A stretch of DNA of 36,553 nucleotides from an uncultured Bacteroidales bacterium. GTDB taxonomy: Bacteria; Bacteroidota; Bacteroidia; Bacteroidales; Paludibacteraceae. Positions within the stretch are counted from its first letter, which is position 1; each line of letters opens with the position of its first letter. Of the stretch, positions 1 to 10,667 are shown in pieces. The position numbers were made by a program, and so were the translations under genes. Location: NCBI GenBank assembly GCA_900321605.1, contig ONWR01000023.1, positions 1-36,553 on the forward strand. The letters run 5' to 3'. Under the pieces are notes generated by a model. It made no database searches. It was not told where the DNA came from and was given only the letters and a program-made list of their open reading frames with translations.

Positions 1-3000
1 CGAGCTGCGGGTTGTAACGCCAGAGGTGCCAGTAACCGCACTCAACAGCCTTAGCCTCCTCAGCCTGGGACTTGCCCATACCTGCTTTCAGACCGTGGTT
101 GATACACGGAGCGTAAGCGATGATGAGCGACGGTCCGGGATAAGCCTCTGCCTCGCGGATAGCCTTGAGGGTCTGAGCCTGGTCAGCACCCATAGCGATC
201 TGTGCTACATAAACATAACCGTACGTGGTAGCAATCATACCGAGGTCTTTCTTACGAACGCGCTTACCCATAGCAGCGAACTTAGCGATTGCGCCAAGCG
301 GCGTTGCCTTGGAAGCCTGACCACCGGTGTTGGAGTACACCTCTGTATCGAGCACGAGGATGTTGACATCTTCGCCGGAAGCGATGACGTGGTCGAGTCC
401 GCCGTAACCGATATCATAGGAAGCACCGTCACCACCGACGATCCACTGGCTGCGCTTAACGATATGGTCTTTCTCAGCGAGGATAGCCTTGCAGGTGTCG
501 CAACCGCATTTCTCCATAGCAGCCACCATCGGCTCATAGAGACGATTCGTAACCTCTGCAGAGTTCTGGTTCTCGAGCCACTCTTTGAACATCGCCTTGA
601 GTTCGTCGGAGCAGTCAGCGCACTCGAGGCCCTTCTGCATGAGAGCAGCAAGACGCTCACGCAGTTTGCGGTGTGCGATCTGCATACCGAGACCGTACTC
701 GCAGAAGTCCTCGAAGAGGGAGTTGGACCAAGCCGGACCGTGACCCTTCTCGTTCTTGGTATAAGGAGTAGAAGGAACAGAACCGGAGTAGATAGAGGTA
801 CAACCGGTAGCGTTAGCGATGATCTCGCGGTCGCCGACGAGTTGGCTGATAAGCTTCAGATACGGTGTCTCACCGCAACCGGAGCAAGCGCCGGAGAACT
901 CGAAGAGCGGAGTTGCGAACTGGCTGTTCTTGACGTTGTTAAGTTCAACAAGGTGTTGCTTGGTAGCTACGTGCTCTACGCAGTAATCCCAGTTAGCAGC
1001 CTCGCCGAGTTGGCTCTCGAGATCGACCATAGCGAGTGCTTTGCCTGTCTTCGGATTACCCGGACATACATCCACACAGTTACCGCAACCGAGGCAGTCC
1101 ATAACGCCGACCTGCATACGGAAGTGCATACCCTTCATGGCAGCCGGAGCTTTCATCTCGCGGGTAGCAGCACCGTTGAGACCTGCGAGCTCTTTCTCGT
1201 CGAGGACGAACGGACGGATACAAGCGTGAGGACAAACATACGCACACTTGTTACACTCGATACAGTTGTCAGCGGTCCAAACCGGAACGAAGGCAGACAC
1301 ACCACGTTTCTCGAACTTAGCGGTTCCAGCAGGCCATGTACCATCCTCGATGCCCTTGAACGAGCTAACCGGGAGGAGGTCACCGTCCTGACCGTTAATC
1401 GGACGAACAACTTTGGTGATGAATTCCGGCTCATCTCCGTAGTCCTTAGCGGGATCAGCAGGCAGTTTCGACCATGCGGGATCGATAGCGAGCTCTTTGT
1501 ACTCACCACCGCGATCTACCGCAGCGTAGTTCTTGTTCACCACGTCCTCACCCTTCTTGCCGTAAGACTTGACGATGAAGTGCTTCATTTCCTCAACGGC
1601 CTTCTCAACAGGGATGACTGCGGTGATACGGAAGAAAGCCGACTGGAGGATGGTGTTGGTACGGTTGCCCAGACCGATCTCCTGTGCGATCTTCGTAGCG
1701 TTGATGTAATAAACTTTAATCTTATGGTCAGCGAAGTATTTCTTCACTTTGTTCGGCAGGTTCTTAACCAGCTCGTCGCCCTCCCATATGGTGTTCAGCA
1801 GGAACGTACCGCCGTCCTGCAGACCGCGGGTCACATCGTACATGTGGAGGTAAGCCTGAACGTGGCAAGCCACGAAGTTAGGCGTGGTAACGAGGTAAGT
1901 CGAGTGGATAGGCTCGTCGCCAAAACGGAGGTGCGAGCAGGTGAATCCACCGGATTTCTTACTATCGTAAGAGAAGTAAGCCTGGCAGTATTTGTCGGTG
2001 GTGTCACCGATGATCTTAACCGAGTTCTTGTTAGCACCGACGGTACCGTCTGCACCGAGTCCGTAGAACTTAGCCTGGAAGAGCGAAGCGTCACCCATCG
2101 CGATCTCCTCGCCAACAGGCAGAGAAGTGAAGGTGAGGTCATCGTTGATACCCACAGTGAAGTGGTTCTTCGGTTGCGGCAGTGCGAGGTTCTCGAATAC
2201 TGCGAGCATCTGTGCCGGAGTGGTATCGTTCGAACCCAGACCGTAACGACCGCCTACAACGAGCAGGTTATTGAGACCGAGTTCGTCGAGTGCGTCTTTT
2301 ACATCGAGGTAAAGCGGTTCGCCGTTAGCGCCCGGCTCTTTGGTACGATCGAGCACGCAGATACGTTTTGCGCTCTTCGGCAGCGCCTCCTGCAGATACT
2401 TGAGGCTGAACGGACGATAGAGGTGCACGTTGATGAGACCGAGTTTCTTGTTACCCTTAGCAGCCTCATAATCAATCACTTCGCGGATAGCCTCGCAAGC
2501 CGAACCCATACAGATGATGATGTTCTCTGCGTCAGCAGCGCCGTAGTAGTTGAACGGACGATACTCGCGACCGGTGATCTTCGAGATCTCCTTCATGTAG
2601 TCGGAAACAATGTCTGCTACGCCGTCGTAGTAACGGTTGCAGCTCTCGCGGTGAGCGAAGAAGACATCGGGGTTTTCCGCCATACCGCGCATCTCAGGAC
2701 GCATCGGGCTGAGAGCACGCTCACGGAACTCCTGGAGCGCCTTGTAGTCAACGAGCGGACGGAGATCCTCCATATCCATCGCCTCTACTTTCTGGTACTC
2801 GTGCGAAGTACGGAAACCGTCGAAGAAGTTGAGGAACGGCACGCGGCTCTTGATCGTAGCGAGGTGAGCCACACCGGCGAGGTCCATTACCTCTTGTACG
2901 GAAGCCTCAGCGAGCATAGCGAAACCGGTTTGGCGGCAAGCCATGACATCCTGGTGGTCACCGAAGATACAGAGCACGTGCGAAGCGAGCGTACGAGCCG

Positions 3001-3340
3001 ATACATGGAAGACGGTCGGGATCAACTCACCGGCGATCTTGTACATGTTCGGGATCATGAGGAGCAGACCCTGCGAAGCCGTGAAAGTGGTGGTGAGGGC
3101 ACCTGCGTTCAGCGATCCGTGAACAGCACCTGCTGCACCGGCCTCAGACTGCATCTCCTGCACGAGTACGGTCTCGCCGAACAGGTTCTTGCGACCTGCG
3201 GCAGCCCACTCGTCCACGTTCTCCGCCATCGGAGACGACGGCGTGATAGGATAGATAGCAGCTACCTCGGTGAACATGTAAGCCACATGTGCCGCAGCTG
3301 CGTTACCATCCATGGTCATAAATTTTTTCTCTTTTGCCAT
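1..3340 (-). CDS. nifJ: Pyruvate:ferredoxin (flavodoxin) oxidoreductase, 3' end outside window
   Basis: This cytoplasmic enzyme converts pyruvate and CoA to acetyl-CoA and CO2 and reduces ferredoxin. Translation from ATG at 3340 begins MAKEKKFMTMDGNAA and stays open for 1113 codons to the window edge. The family is usually about 1,180 residues, so some 60-80 C-terminal residues are missing here. Visible signatures are YPITPSSPMAE near the N-terminus, two [4Fe-4S] clusters, CIECNKCAYVCP (near residue 690) and CLGCGNCVDVCP (near 743), and the thiamine diphosphate site GGDGASYDIGYGG (near 967) followed by VYSNTGGQASKATP. It lies 77 nt downstream of the ATPase gene and a ferredoxin gene lies just beyond that, fitting its electron acceptor. 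I see no promoter directly in front of it. Identity is certain; only the 3' end is unknown. Confidence 0.97.
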   Translation of the reverse strand, partial: MAKEKKFMTMDGNAAAAHVAYMFTEVAAIYPITPSSPMAENVDEWAAAGRKNLFGETVLVQEMQSEAGAAGAVHGSLNAGALTTTFTASQGLLLMIPNMYKIAGELIPTVFHVSARTLASHVLCIFGDHQDVMACRQTGFAMLAEASVQEVMDLAGVAHLATIKSRVPFLNFFDGFRTSHEYQKVEAMDMEDLRPLVDYKALQEFRERALSPMRPEMRGMAENPDVFFAHRESCNRYYDGVADIVSDYMKEISKITGREYRPFNYYGAADAENIIICMGSACEAIREVIDYEAAKGNKKLGLINVHLYRPFSLKYLQEALPKSAKRICVLDRTKEPGANGEPLYLDVKDALDELGLNNLLVVGGRYGLGSNDTTPAQMLAVFENLALPQPKNHFTVGINDDLTFTSLPVGEEIAMGDASLFQAKFYGLGADGTVGANKNSVKIIGDTTDKYCQAYFSYDSKKSGGFTCSHLRFGDEPIHSTYLVTTPNFVACHVQAYLHMYDVTRGLQDGGTFLLNTIWEGDELVKNLPNKVKKYFADHKIKVYYINATKIAQEIGLGNRTNTILQSAFFRITAVIPVEKAVEEMKHFIVKSYGKKGEDVVNKNYAAVDRGGEYKELAIDPAWSKLPADPAKDYGDEPEFITKVVRPINGQDGDLLPVSSFKGIEDGTWPAGTAKFEKRGVSAFVPVWTADNCIECNKCAYVCPHACIRPFVLDEKELAGLNGAATREMKAPAAMKGMHFRMQVGVMDCLGCGNCVDVCPGNPKTGKALAMVDLESQLGEAANWDYCVEHVATKQHLVELNNVKNSQFATPLFEFSGACSGCGETPYLKLISQLVGDREIIANATGCTSIYSGSVPSTPYTKNEKGHGPAWSNSLFEDFCEYGLGMQIAHRKLRERLAALMQKGLECADCSDELKAMFKEWLENQNSAEVTNRLYEPMVAAMEKCGCDTCKAILAEKDHIVKRSQWIVGGDGASYDIGYGGLDHVIASGEDVNILVLDTEVYSNTGGQASKATPLGAIAKFAAMGKRVRKKDLGMIATTYGYVYVAQIAMGADQAQTLKAIREAEAYPGPSLIIAYAPCINHGLKAGMGKSQAEEAKAVECGYWHLWRYNPQL

Positions 3341-3380
3341 AAGATTAAATTGATTTTATAATGGTTTGAATTGTTTGATA

Positions 3381-3424
3381 GTTGACTAGAAGACTAGTTG
3401 ACTAGAAGACTAGTGGTCTAGTAG
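3381..3424. repeat. Octad repeat array, CTAGT family, between ATPase gene and nifJ
   Basis: Five consecutive 8-bp units and a partial sixth: GTTGACTA and GAAGACTA alternate twice, then GTGGTCTA and GTAG. The ATPase stop codon (complement of 3418-3420) lies inside it. The reverse complement resembles the array at 17542-17565. Confidence 0.85.
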
Positions 3425-4683
3425 AGGAACCCTAAGAGCCACAACGGTATTTGGTTACCGCGTCCGGTTTCGAGTTCTGCTACCGCTGTGGGACGGATAG
3501 TGTCTCTGCTGGAGGCTTTCTCGCGTACGTCGAAATAGTACTTACCGTCCACCACGAACATCGCACTGCGGTCAGTAGCATTGACCTTATGTGAGCCATG
3601 GATAGCGGTATAGAAATTAGTCTCGTACAGATCCTCCGGGCTCACCTCACGTGTGAAGATCATCTTTGCCACGTTGGTATTATGCATATAGACCCTCGTA
3701 GGCTTCATCGGGAAGTTCTTATTCTCCATATAGAGGAGGTTGATCAGACGCGAGTCCTTGAGATACTTGATATAGTTCATGGTTGTCGCACGGCTGAGAC
3801 CGATCTCCTCGGAAATACTACTTATGTTCAGCGCACACGGTGCATCTCTCATCAGAATATGGAGCAGTTTGCGCAACTTATGCAGGCAAGCCACATCGAT
3901 CTGCTTGATCATCAGTACATCCACCTCCAACTGGCTGTTCATCACCTTCAGCAGCGCTGCCTCGAACGACTTGGACTCCAGATAAGAAGGATAGTAGCCG
4001 TGATCGAGATAGGCTTTGAAATATTTCAAAGGCTGCACGCGCTCGCATATCTCGCGGGAGATAGAGGAGTGATGCTGGATAATATCCTCGAGGGTATAAG
4101 AATGGAGCCGCAGACCTGTTTGCAAGTTCAGATACTCACGGAAGGAGAACCCGCGCAAGTTATAGGTCTTAACGATATCCTTGAGGTCGTTATTCTCTTC
4201 ATCAATCGGCATGACCGGTGTCGCACAGAAGATGATATGCAGGTCTTTGTACTTGGCGTAACAGCGTTTGAGCTCCTTTGACCAAGTGGGATATTTGAAA
4301 ATCTGGTCGATAAACAGATACTTGCCGCCAGCTTTCACGAACTTACCTGCAAACTCAACCAGCGAATGATCTGTGAAGAAGAAATCGTTCAAGTTGACAT
4401 ATAAGCAAGGACGAACTTCTTCCAGTTCTTTACGCCTTTTCTTAGACGTAAACTCCTCCTGCTGCCTTGCTTCTTTCCATTGCTGCTCAATCTCCTTGGC
4501 ACGGGAGAGCAGGAAGTCGGTCTTACCTACTCCACGACCACCTTTGATAGCAATGAGGCGATCCTCCCAATTGATTTCGTCCATTAGCAACCGTCTGATA
4601 GGCATCGAGCTATGCTCCACCAGGAAATCGTGAATCCTAAAAAATGCGTCTAACATGGTCATATTTTGCTGTTTTTTATCCAT
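3418..4683 (-). CDS. AAA-family ATPase with DUF4143-like C-terminal part, altered Walker B
   Basis: A 421-residue cytoplasmic protein of the AAA_14/DUF4143-like type, a family commonly present in many copies in Bacteroidales and of uncertain role. The P-loop GGRGVGKT is near residue 50. The Walker B region reads YLFIDQIFKYPTW, with Gln where these proteins normally have Glu, and the usual sensor stretch TGSS is replaced by CATP. A winged-helix-like segment (ISEEIGLSRATTMNYIKYL) follows, and the C-terminus IPLWLLGFLY is as I remember for the family. A promoter lies just upstream (4711-4742). A start at the internal Met (residue 8) is possible. Whether it hydrolyses ATP is doubtful on sequence grounds; this is inference from motif loss. 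Confidence 0.85.
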   Translation of the reverse strand: MDKKQQNMTMLDAFFRIHDFLVEHSSMPIRRLLMDEINWEDRLIAIKGGRGVGKTDFLLSRAKEIEQQWKEARQQEEFTSKKRRKELEEVRPCLYVNLNDFFFTDHSLVEFAGKFVKAGGKYLFIDQIFKYPTWSKELKRCYAKYKDLHIIFCATPVMPIDEENNDLKDIVKTYNLRGFSFREYLNLQTGLRLHSYTLEDIIQHHSSISREICERVQPLKYFKAYLDHGYYPSYLESKSFEAALLKVMNSQLEVDVLMIKQIDVACLHKLRKLLHILMRDAPCALNISSISEEIGLSRATTMNYIKYLKDSRLINLLYMENKNFPMKPTRVYMHNTNVAKMIFTREVSPEDLYETNFYTAIHGSHKVNATDRSAMFVVDGKYYFDVREKASSRDTIRPTAVAELETGRGNQIPLWLLGFLY

Positions 4684-4710
4684 TTAACAACTTTTTTCTC
4701 AAATTCGCTG

Positions 4711-4742
4711 CAAAATTACAAAAAAAAATCCATATTTGCAAT
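4711..4742 (-). promoter_or_regulatory. Promoter for the ATPase gene
   Basis: On the minus strand an ATTG element (4742-4739) is followed after 20 nt by TAATTTTG (4718-4711), matching the Bacteroidetes TAnnTTTG -7 box. The first element is one base off TTTG. Confidence 0.6.
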
Positions 4743-4763
4743 ACTTACCTTACATTTTTTAAT

Positions 4764-4795
4764 AAAAAAATGAGGATTCACGGTTGTGAACCCTC
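4764..4795 (-). terminator. Terminator after the ferredoxin gene
   Basis: An 11-bp stem with one mismatch (TGAGG and TTCAC on one arm) and a 4-nt loop lies at 4771-4795. On the minus strand it is followed by seven T residues. It sits between the ferredoxin stop and the ATPase promoter. Confidence 0.75.
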
Positions 4796-4829
4796 AAAAA
4801 TACACATTTTTTGTTAAAAAAAACACTTT

Positions 4830-4994
4830 TTAGAGGCTAATAGCTCCACTTGGGCAAACATCTGCGCAAGTTCCACACTCAGTGCAAACGTCCGGATCAA
4901 TGGAATAGTGTTCGCCTTCCGAGATAGCGCCCATCGGGCACTCATCGATACACGTACCGCAAGCGATACAATCAGTTGAAATTTTGTAAGCCAT
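4830..4994 (-). CDS. 2[4Fe-4S] ferredoxin, 54 residues
   Basis: A small bacterial-type ferredoxin, an electron carrier in the cytoplasm and a likely acceptor for the pyruvate oxidoreductase encoded nearby. The whole protein is two copies of the cluster-binding motif: CIACGTCIDECP at residues 9-20 and CTECGTCADVCP at residues 37-48, each followed by a G-A-I turn. The start MAYKISTDC is the only reasonable ATG and the length is typical of clostridial-type 2[4Fe-4S] ferredoxins. It has its own promoter (5143-5174), a roughly 140-nt leader filled with octad repeats, and its own terminator (4764-4795), so it looks like a single-gene transcript. Confidence 0.96.
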   Translation of the reverse strand: MAYKISTDCIACGTCIDECPMGAISEGEHYSIDPDVCTECGTCADVCPSGAISL

Positions 4995-5012
4995 AAGATA
5001 ATTTATTTATTT

Positions 5013-5124
5013 GTTTAAGCGTTTATCAGTTTATGCGTTTATCAGTTTATGGGTTGTTGAATAAGTTAACTTGTTTAAACTATTTAAACCACGTATAAAC
5101 TCATCAACCTATCAACTCATCAAC
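5013..5124. repeat. Octad repeats in inverted arrangement, ferredoxin leader
   Basis: On the left are five to six 8-bp units of the type GTTTATCA/GTTTATGC (5013-5060). On the right are four units of the type TCATCAAC/CTATCAAC (5093-5124), which resemble the left units in reverse complement. The centre contains the palindromes AAGTTAACTT and GTTTAAAC. The block lies in the untranslated leader of the ferredoxin transcript and could fold back. Confidence 0.75.
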
Positions 5125-5142
5125 AATATTTCAATTCGGTTG

Positions 5143-5174
5143 CAAAATTACTACTTTTTTTTGAGACTACCAAA
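5143..5174 (-). promoter_or_regulatory. Promoter for the ferredoxin gene
   Basis: Minus-strand TTTG (5174-5171), a 20-nt spacer and TAATTTTG (5150-5143) fit the Bacteroidetes consensus exactly. The spacer carries TCAAAA at the same place as the extended promoters elsewhere in the window. Confidence 0.8.
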
Positions 5175-5190
5175 TTTTAGGGAAAGATTT

Positions 5191-5823
5191 TTACTTTTTT
5201 TTCTTATTTACGGTTGCCAGAACTGCTGCGAGTTTGGCAGCCGGCCCGGTTAATCCGCTGTCGGTCAGTCCTTTCCGTTTGGCAAAGGTAGTCCAGTCTT
5301 TGGCACCTCCTTCGGAGACAGGCAAGCCTAATTGCAGGAAATGGCAGTACGCGATACCGAGGGCATCGGTGGCATCGAGTTTCTTAGGCATCTCATCGTC
5401 CGGAATATGCAGAAAACGCTGTAACATGCCTGCCACCTGCTGTTTGGTAGAGTGTCCGTTGCCGGTGATTGCCATCTTGATCTTCATCGGCGAATACTCG
5501 TAGATCGGCACGTCTTTGGAGAGCGCTGCAGCGATCGCTACGCCTTGCGCATGAACGATCTTGATCATCGTCTGGGGGTTCTTGTCCACGAACTGCGTCT
5601 CGATAGCCAAACAGGTAGGATGATACTTATCGATGATCTCCTGCAAGAAGAAGAACTCCTTTTGGAGACGCGGATATTGCCCTTCCAATTTATGGACATC
5701 ATAGGCGCCAAACTCAAGGATCTCGACCTTCTGCCCGACGGTCTTGAGCAAAGCGTAACCCATGAACAACGTTCCCGGGTCTACTCCTAAGATGATATGT
5801 TCATTGCGGACGGAGTCCTGCAT
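5191..5823 (-). CDS. ruvC: Crossover junction endodeoxyribonuclease RuvC
   Basis: RuvC cuts Holliday junctions together with RuvAB during homologous recombination. The 210-residue protein shows the RNase H-like fold signature with the four acidic residues in the right places: D15 in ILGVDPGT, E75 in LAIETQF, and D150 and D153 in KLDATDALGIAYCH. The DNA-binding stretch AITGNGHSTKQQV is also present. It is about 20-30 residues longer than the usual RuvC because of a C-terminal tail that ends in a lysine run encoded by an A-rich stretch. It follows the 30-residue membrane peptide gene by 28 nt and probably shares its transcript. Identity is secure. Confidence 0.96.
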   Translation of the reverse strand: MQDSVRNEHIILGVDPGTLFMGYALLKTVGQKVEILEFGAYDVHKLEGQYPRLQKEFFFLQEIIDKYHPTCLAIETQFVDKNPQTMIKIVHAQGVAIAAALSKDVPIYEYSPMKIKMAITGNGHSTKQQVAGMLQRFLHIPDDEMPKKLDATDALGIAYCHFLQLGLPVSEGGAKDWTTFAKRKGLTDSGLTGPAAKLAAVLATVNKKKK

Positions 5824-5851
5824 TCACGTTAAAATGTTTTTTTACAAAACG

Positions 5852-5944
5852 TTAAATTGTTAAAATTATTTTAGCTACGTTCAAGGCAGCTCCTACTGCC
5901 AAGATGACCAAACCGATGATCAATAGTATAGATGATTTTTTCAT
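5852..5944 (-). CDS. 30-residue membrane peptide
   Basis: A short open frame encodes MKKSSILLIIGLVILAVGAA followed by a ten-residue tail, that is, two lysines and a single hydrophobic helix spanning most of the peptide. I do not recognise the family. It sits between the divIC-like gene and ruvC on the same strand, and its start lies at the end of an octad array (5942-5970) that offers two further ATGs, each running into a stop within a few codons. The composition is that of a small inner-membrane protein. Expression is not proven; the start and membrane helix are what can be seen. Confidence 0.55.
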   Translation of the reverse strand: MKKSSILLIIGLVILAVGAALNVAKIILTI

Positions 5945-5970
5945 TTTCTCATTTTCTCATTTTCACATTT
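5942..5970. repeat. Octad array at the divIC-like gene/small peptide junction
   Basis: Three 8-bp units of CATTTTCT type plus a partial one. On the minus strand each unit carries an ATG. The array covers the divIC-like stop codon and the start codon of the small peptide. Confidence 0.8.
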
Positions 5971-6268
5971 ATTCCTCCACGAGGAAGATATCCTCGTTAG
6001 GCGTGTGCATATAATAATGTTCGCGCGCGTACTGCTCCAAGCTGTCAGGATTCTGCAGCAGTAACATTTCCTGCTGCGCTTTCTCTGCTCCTTGGCGATA
6101 CATATCCCGTTGTTCCTCCAAATGGACAATCTCACGCCAACGATGCCACGAACGCAGCAGACTTTGGTCGCCTACAAAAAGAAACACCACCAGAAAAGCC
6201 AGACAGGTGACCACGTATTTGCCCCATTTACGCACTTTAATATGTGTCCAAAACTCAGAAAAAGACAT
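5969..6268 (-). CDS. DivIC/FtsB-type septum formation initiator protein
   Basis: A 99-residue single-pass membrane protein of the FtsB/DivIC family, part of the divisome, where it works with FtsL- and FtsQ-type partners. From the start MSFSEFWTHIK the order is a short cytoplasmic segment, a membrane helix at about residues 18-34 (YVVTCLAFLVVFLFVG), a coiled coil at about 43-71, and the typical NPDSLEQYAREHYYM segment. An ATG 66 nt further upstream at 6334 is open but lies next to the -33 region, upstream of the expected transcription start, so 6268 is preferred. It has a clear promoter (6312-6342) that faces the promoter of the nuclease gene. The annotation rests on topology and the conserved C-terminal motif. 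Confidence 0.85.
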   Translation of the reverse strand: MSFSEFWTHIKVRKWGKYVVTCLAFLVVFLFVGDQSLLRSWHRWREIVHLEEQRDMYRQGAEKAQQEMLLLQNPDSLEQYAREHYYMHTPNEDIFLVEE

Positions 6269-6311
6269 GAGATTGACGACTCGATAATTAATGATTTGAC
6301 GATTTTTGGTG

Positions 6312-6342
6312 CAAAGATACACTTTTTTTTGCATATATCAAA
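6312..6342 (-). promoter_or_regulatory. Promoter for the divIC-like gene
   Basis: Minus-strand TTTG (6342-6339), a 19-nt spacer and TATCTTTG (6319-6312). It overlaps the oppositely directed promoter at 6328-6359, so the -33 element of each lies in the spacer of the other. Confidence 0.8.
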
Positions 6343-6359
6343 ATTTTTTTGTACTTTTG
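6328..6359 (+). promoter_or_regulatory. Promoter for the secreted EEP nuclease gene
   Basis: TTTG (6328-6331), a 20-nt spacer and TACTTTTG (6352-6359). It carries the extended form TTTGCATATATCAAAA found, with small changes, in three other promoters of the window. Confidence 0.82.
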
Positions 6360-6413
6360 TAGCCGATTTTATAAAACTGAATGGTAAAAACTGAAAAAAC
6401 AGGTACACAGCCC

Positions 6414-10095
<3,682 letters not shown>

Positions 10096-10099
10096 ATTT

Positions 10100-10648
10100 A
10101 TGAGAAAATTATATCAGTTCATCTTTGATTACCTGCTCAAGAAGCAGCCTGCGCGTGATCCGCGTTTTCCGCATCTGGACAAACCGCTGAAGGTGCTTCT
10201 TATCTACGAGAGCGATCTTTTGGAACGAAACGACGCGATTAAGTCAATCCGACAGGATCTCTTGCGTCGTCAAATGGACGTGACGATGTGGGGATACGTA
10301 GCGAAAAAAGAGATTTCTACGCTCATTCTGCCACAGAGCCGTATTTTGGGTTTGGCGGACTACAATTGGTGGGGCACGCCAAAGAAAGATGTCTTGGATG
10401 ACCTGCGTGCAGAGCACTACGAGCTGATGATAGACCTTTCCACACGCCCGATACTGCCGTTACGGTATATAGCGATGTACACCGATGCGGATTTCAAAGT
10501 GGGACTCAATTTAGGTGAAGGACTACATGATATGCTTATCTCGCTACCGGACTTCTCGCCGGAACAAGGAGAGAACGTAAATATAGAAGCGTCATGGCTC
10601 TATGACCAAATCATGAGTTTTATCACCACTATAAAGAGTAACGATTAA
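10100..10648 (+). CDS. Conserved Bacteroidales protein, DUF6913-like
   Basis: A 182-residue protein of unknown function that I match, from memory, to the DUF6913 family found beside ligA and dapA in Bacteroidales. The start at 10100 (MRKLYQFIFDYLLKK) is preferred over the ATG at 10085, because the five extra residues are encoded by the repeat array. The sequence has a basic N-terminal helix, then an alternating alpha/beta pattern with VLLIYESDLLERNDAIKSIRQ and a conserved-looking LADYNWWGTPKKDVLDDL. There is no signal peptide or membrane helix. It lies 19 nt before dapA. No reaction can be assigned. Confidence 0.75.
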   Translation: MRKLYQFIFDYLLKKQPARDPRFPHLDKPLKVLLIYESDLLERNDAIKSIRQDLLRRQMDVTMWGYVAKKEISTLILPQSRILGLADYNWWGTPKKDVLDDLRAEHYELMIDLSTRPILPLRYIAMYTDADFKVGLNLGEGLHDMLISLPDFSPEQGENVNIEASWLYDQIMSFITTIKSND

Positions 10649-10664
10649 GGAGTGAAGGAGTGAA
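10647..10664 (+). promoter_or_regulatory. Repeated Shine-Dalgarno in front of dapA
   Basis: The octad GGAGTGAA occurs twice in tandem, giving AAGGAG at 10647-10652 and 10655-10660. The second lies 7 nt before the dapA ATG. Strong SD sites are otherwise rare in this window. Confidence 0.7.
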
Positions 10665-10667
10665 CTA

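Noticed and set aside
26-3361. A 1111-codon open frame on the plus strand
   Set aside because: It lies exactly opposite nifJ, has a Ser/Thr/Val/Glu-rich composition without recognisable domains, and results from nifJ codon bias. The minus-strand protein has all pyruvate oxidoreductase motifs.
3598-4281. A 227-codon plus-strand frame opposite the ATPase gene
   Set aside because: Antisense shadow; no motif, signal or ribosome binding site, whereas the minus-strand frame has a P-loop and family C-terminus.
5013-5124. CRISPR-like array
   Set aside because: Units are 8 bp without spacers; the array is a short tandem repeat in two orientations.
6271-6303. A further period-7 array upstream of the divIC-like gene
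   Set aside because: GATTGAC, GACTCGA and GATTTGAC are suggestive, but the register is broken and the similarity weak.
6381-6413. ATG at 6381 as start of the EEP nuclease
   Set aside because: It would put 11 polar residues before a clear signal peptide that begins at 6414.
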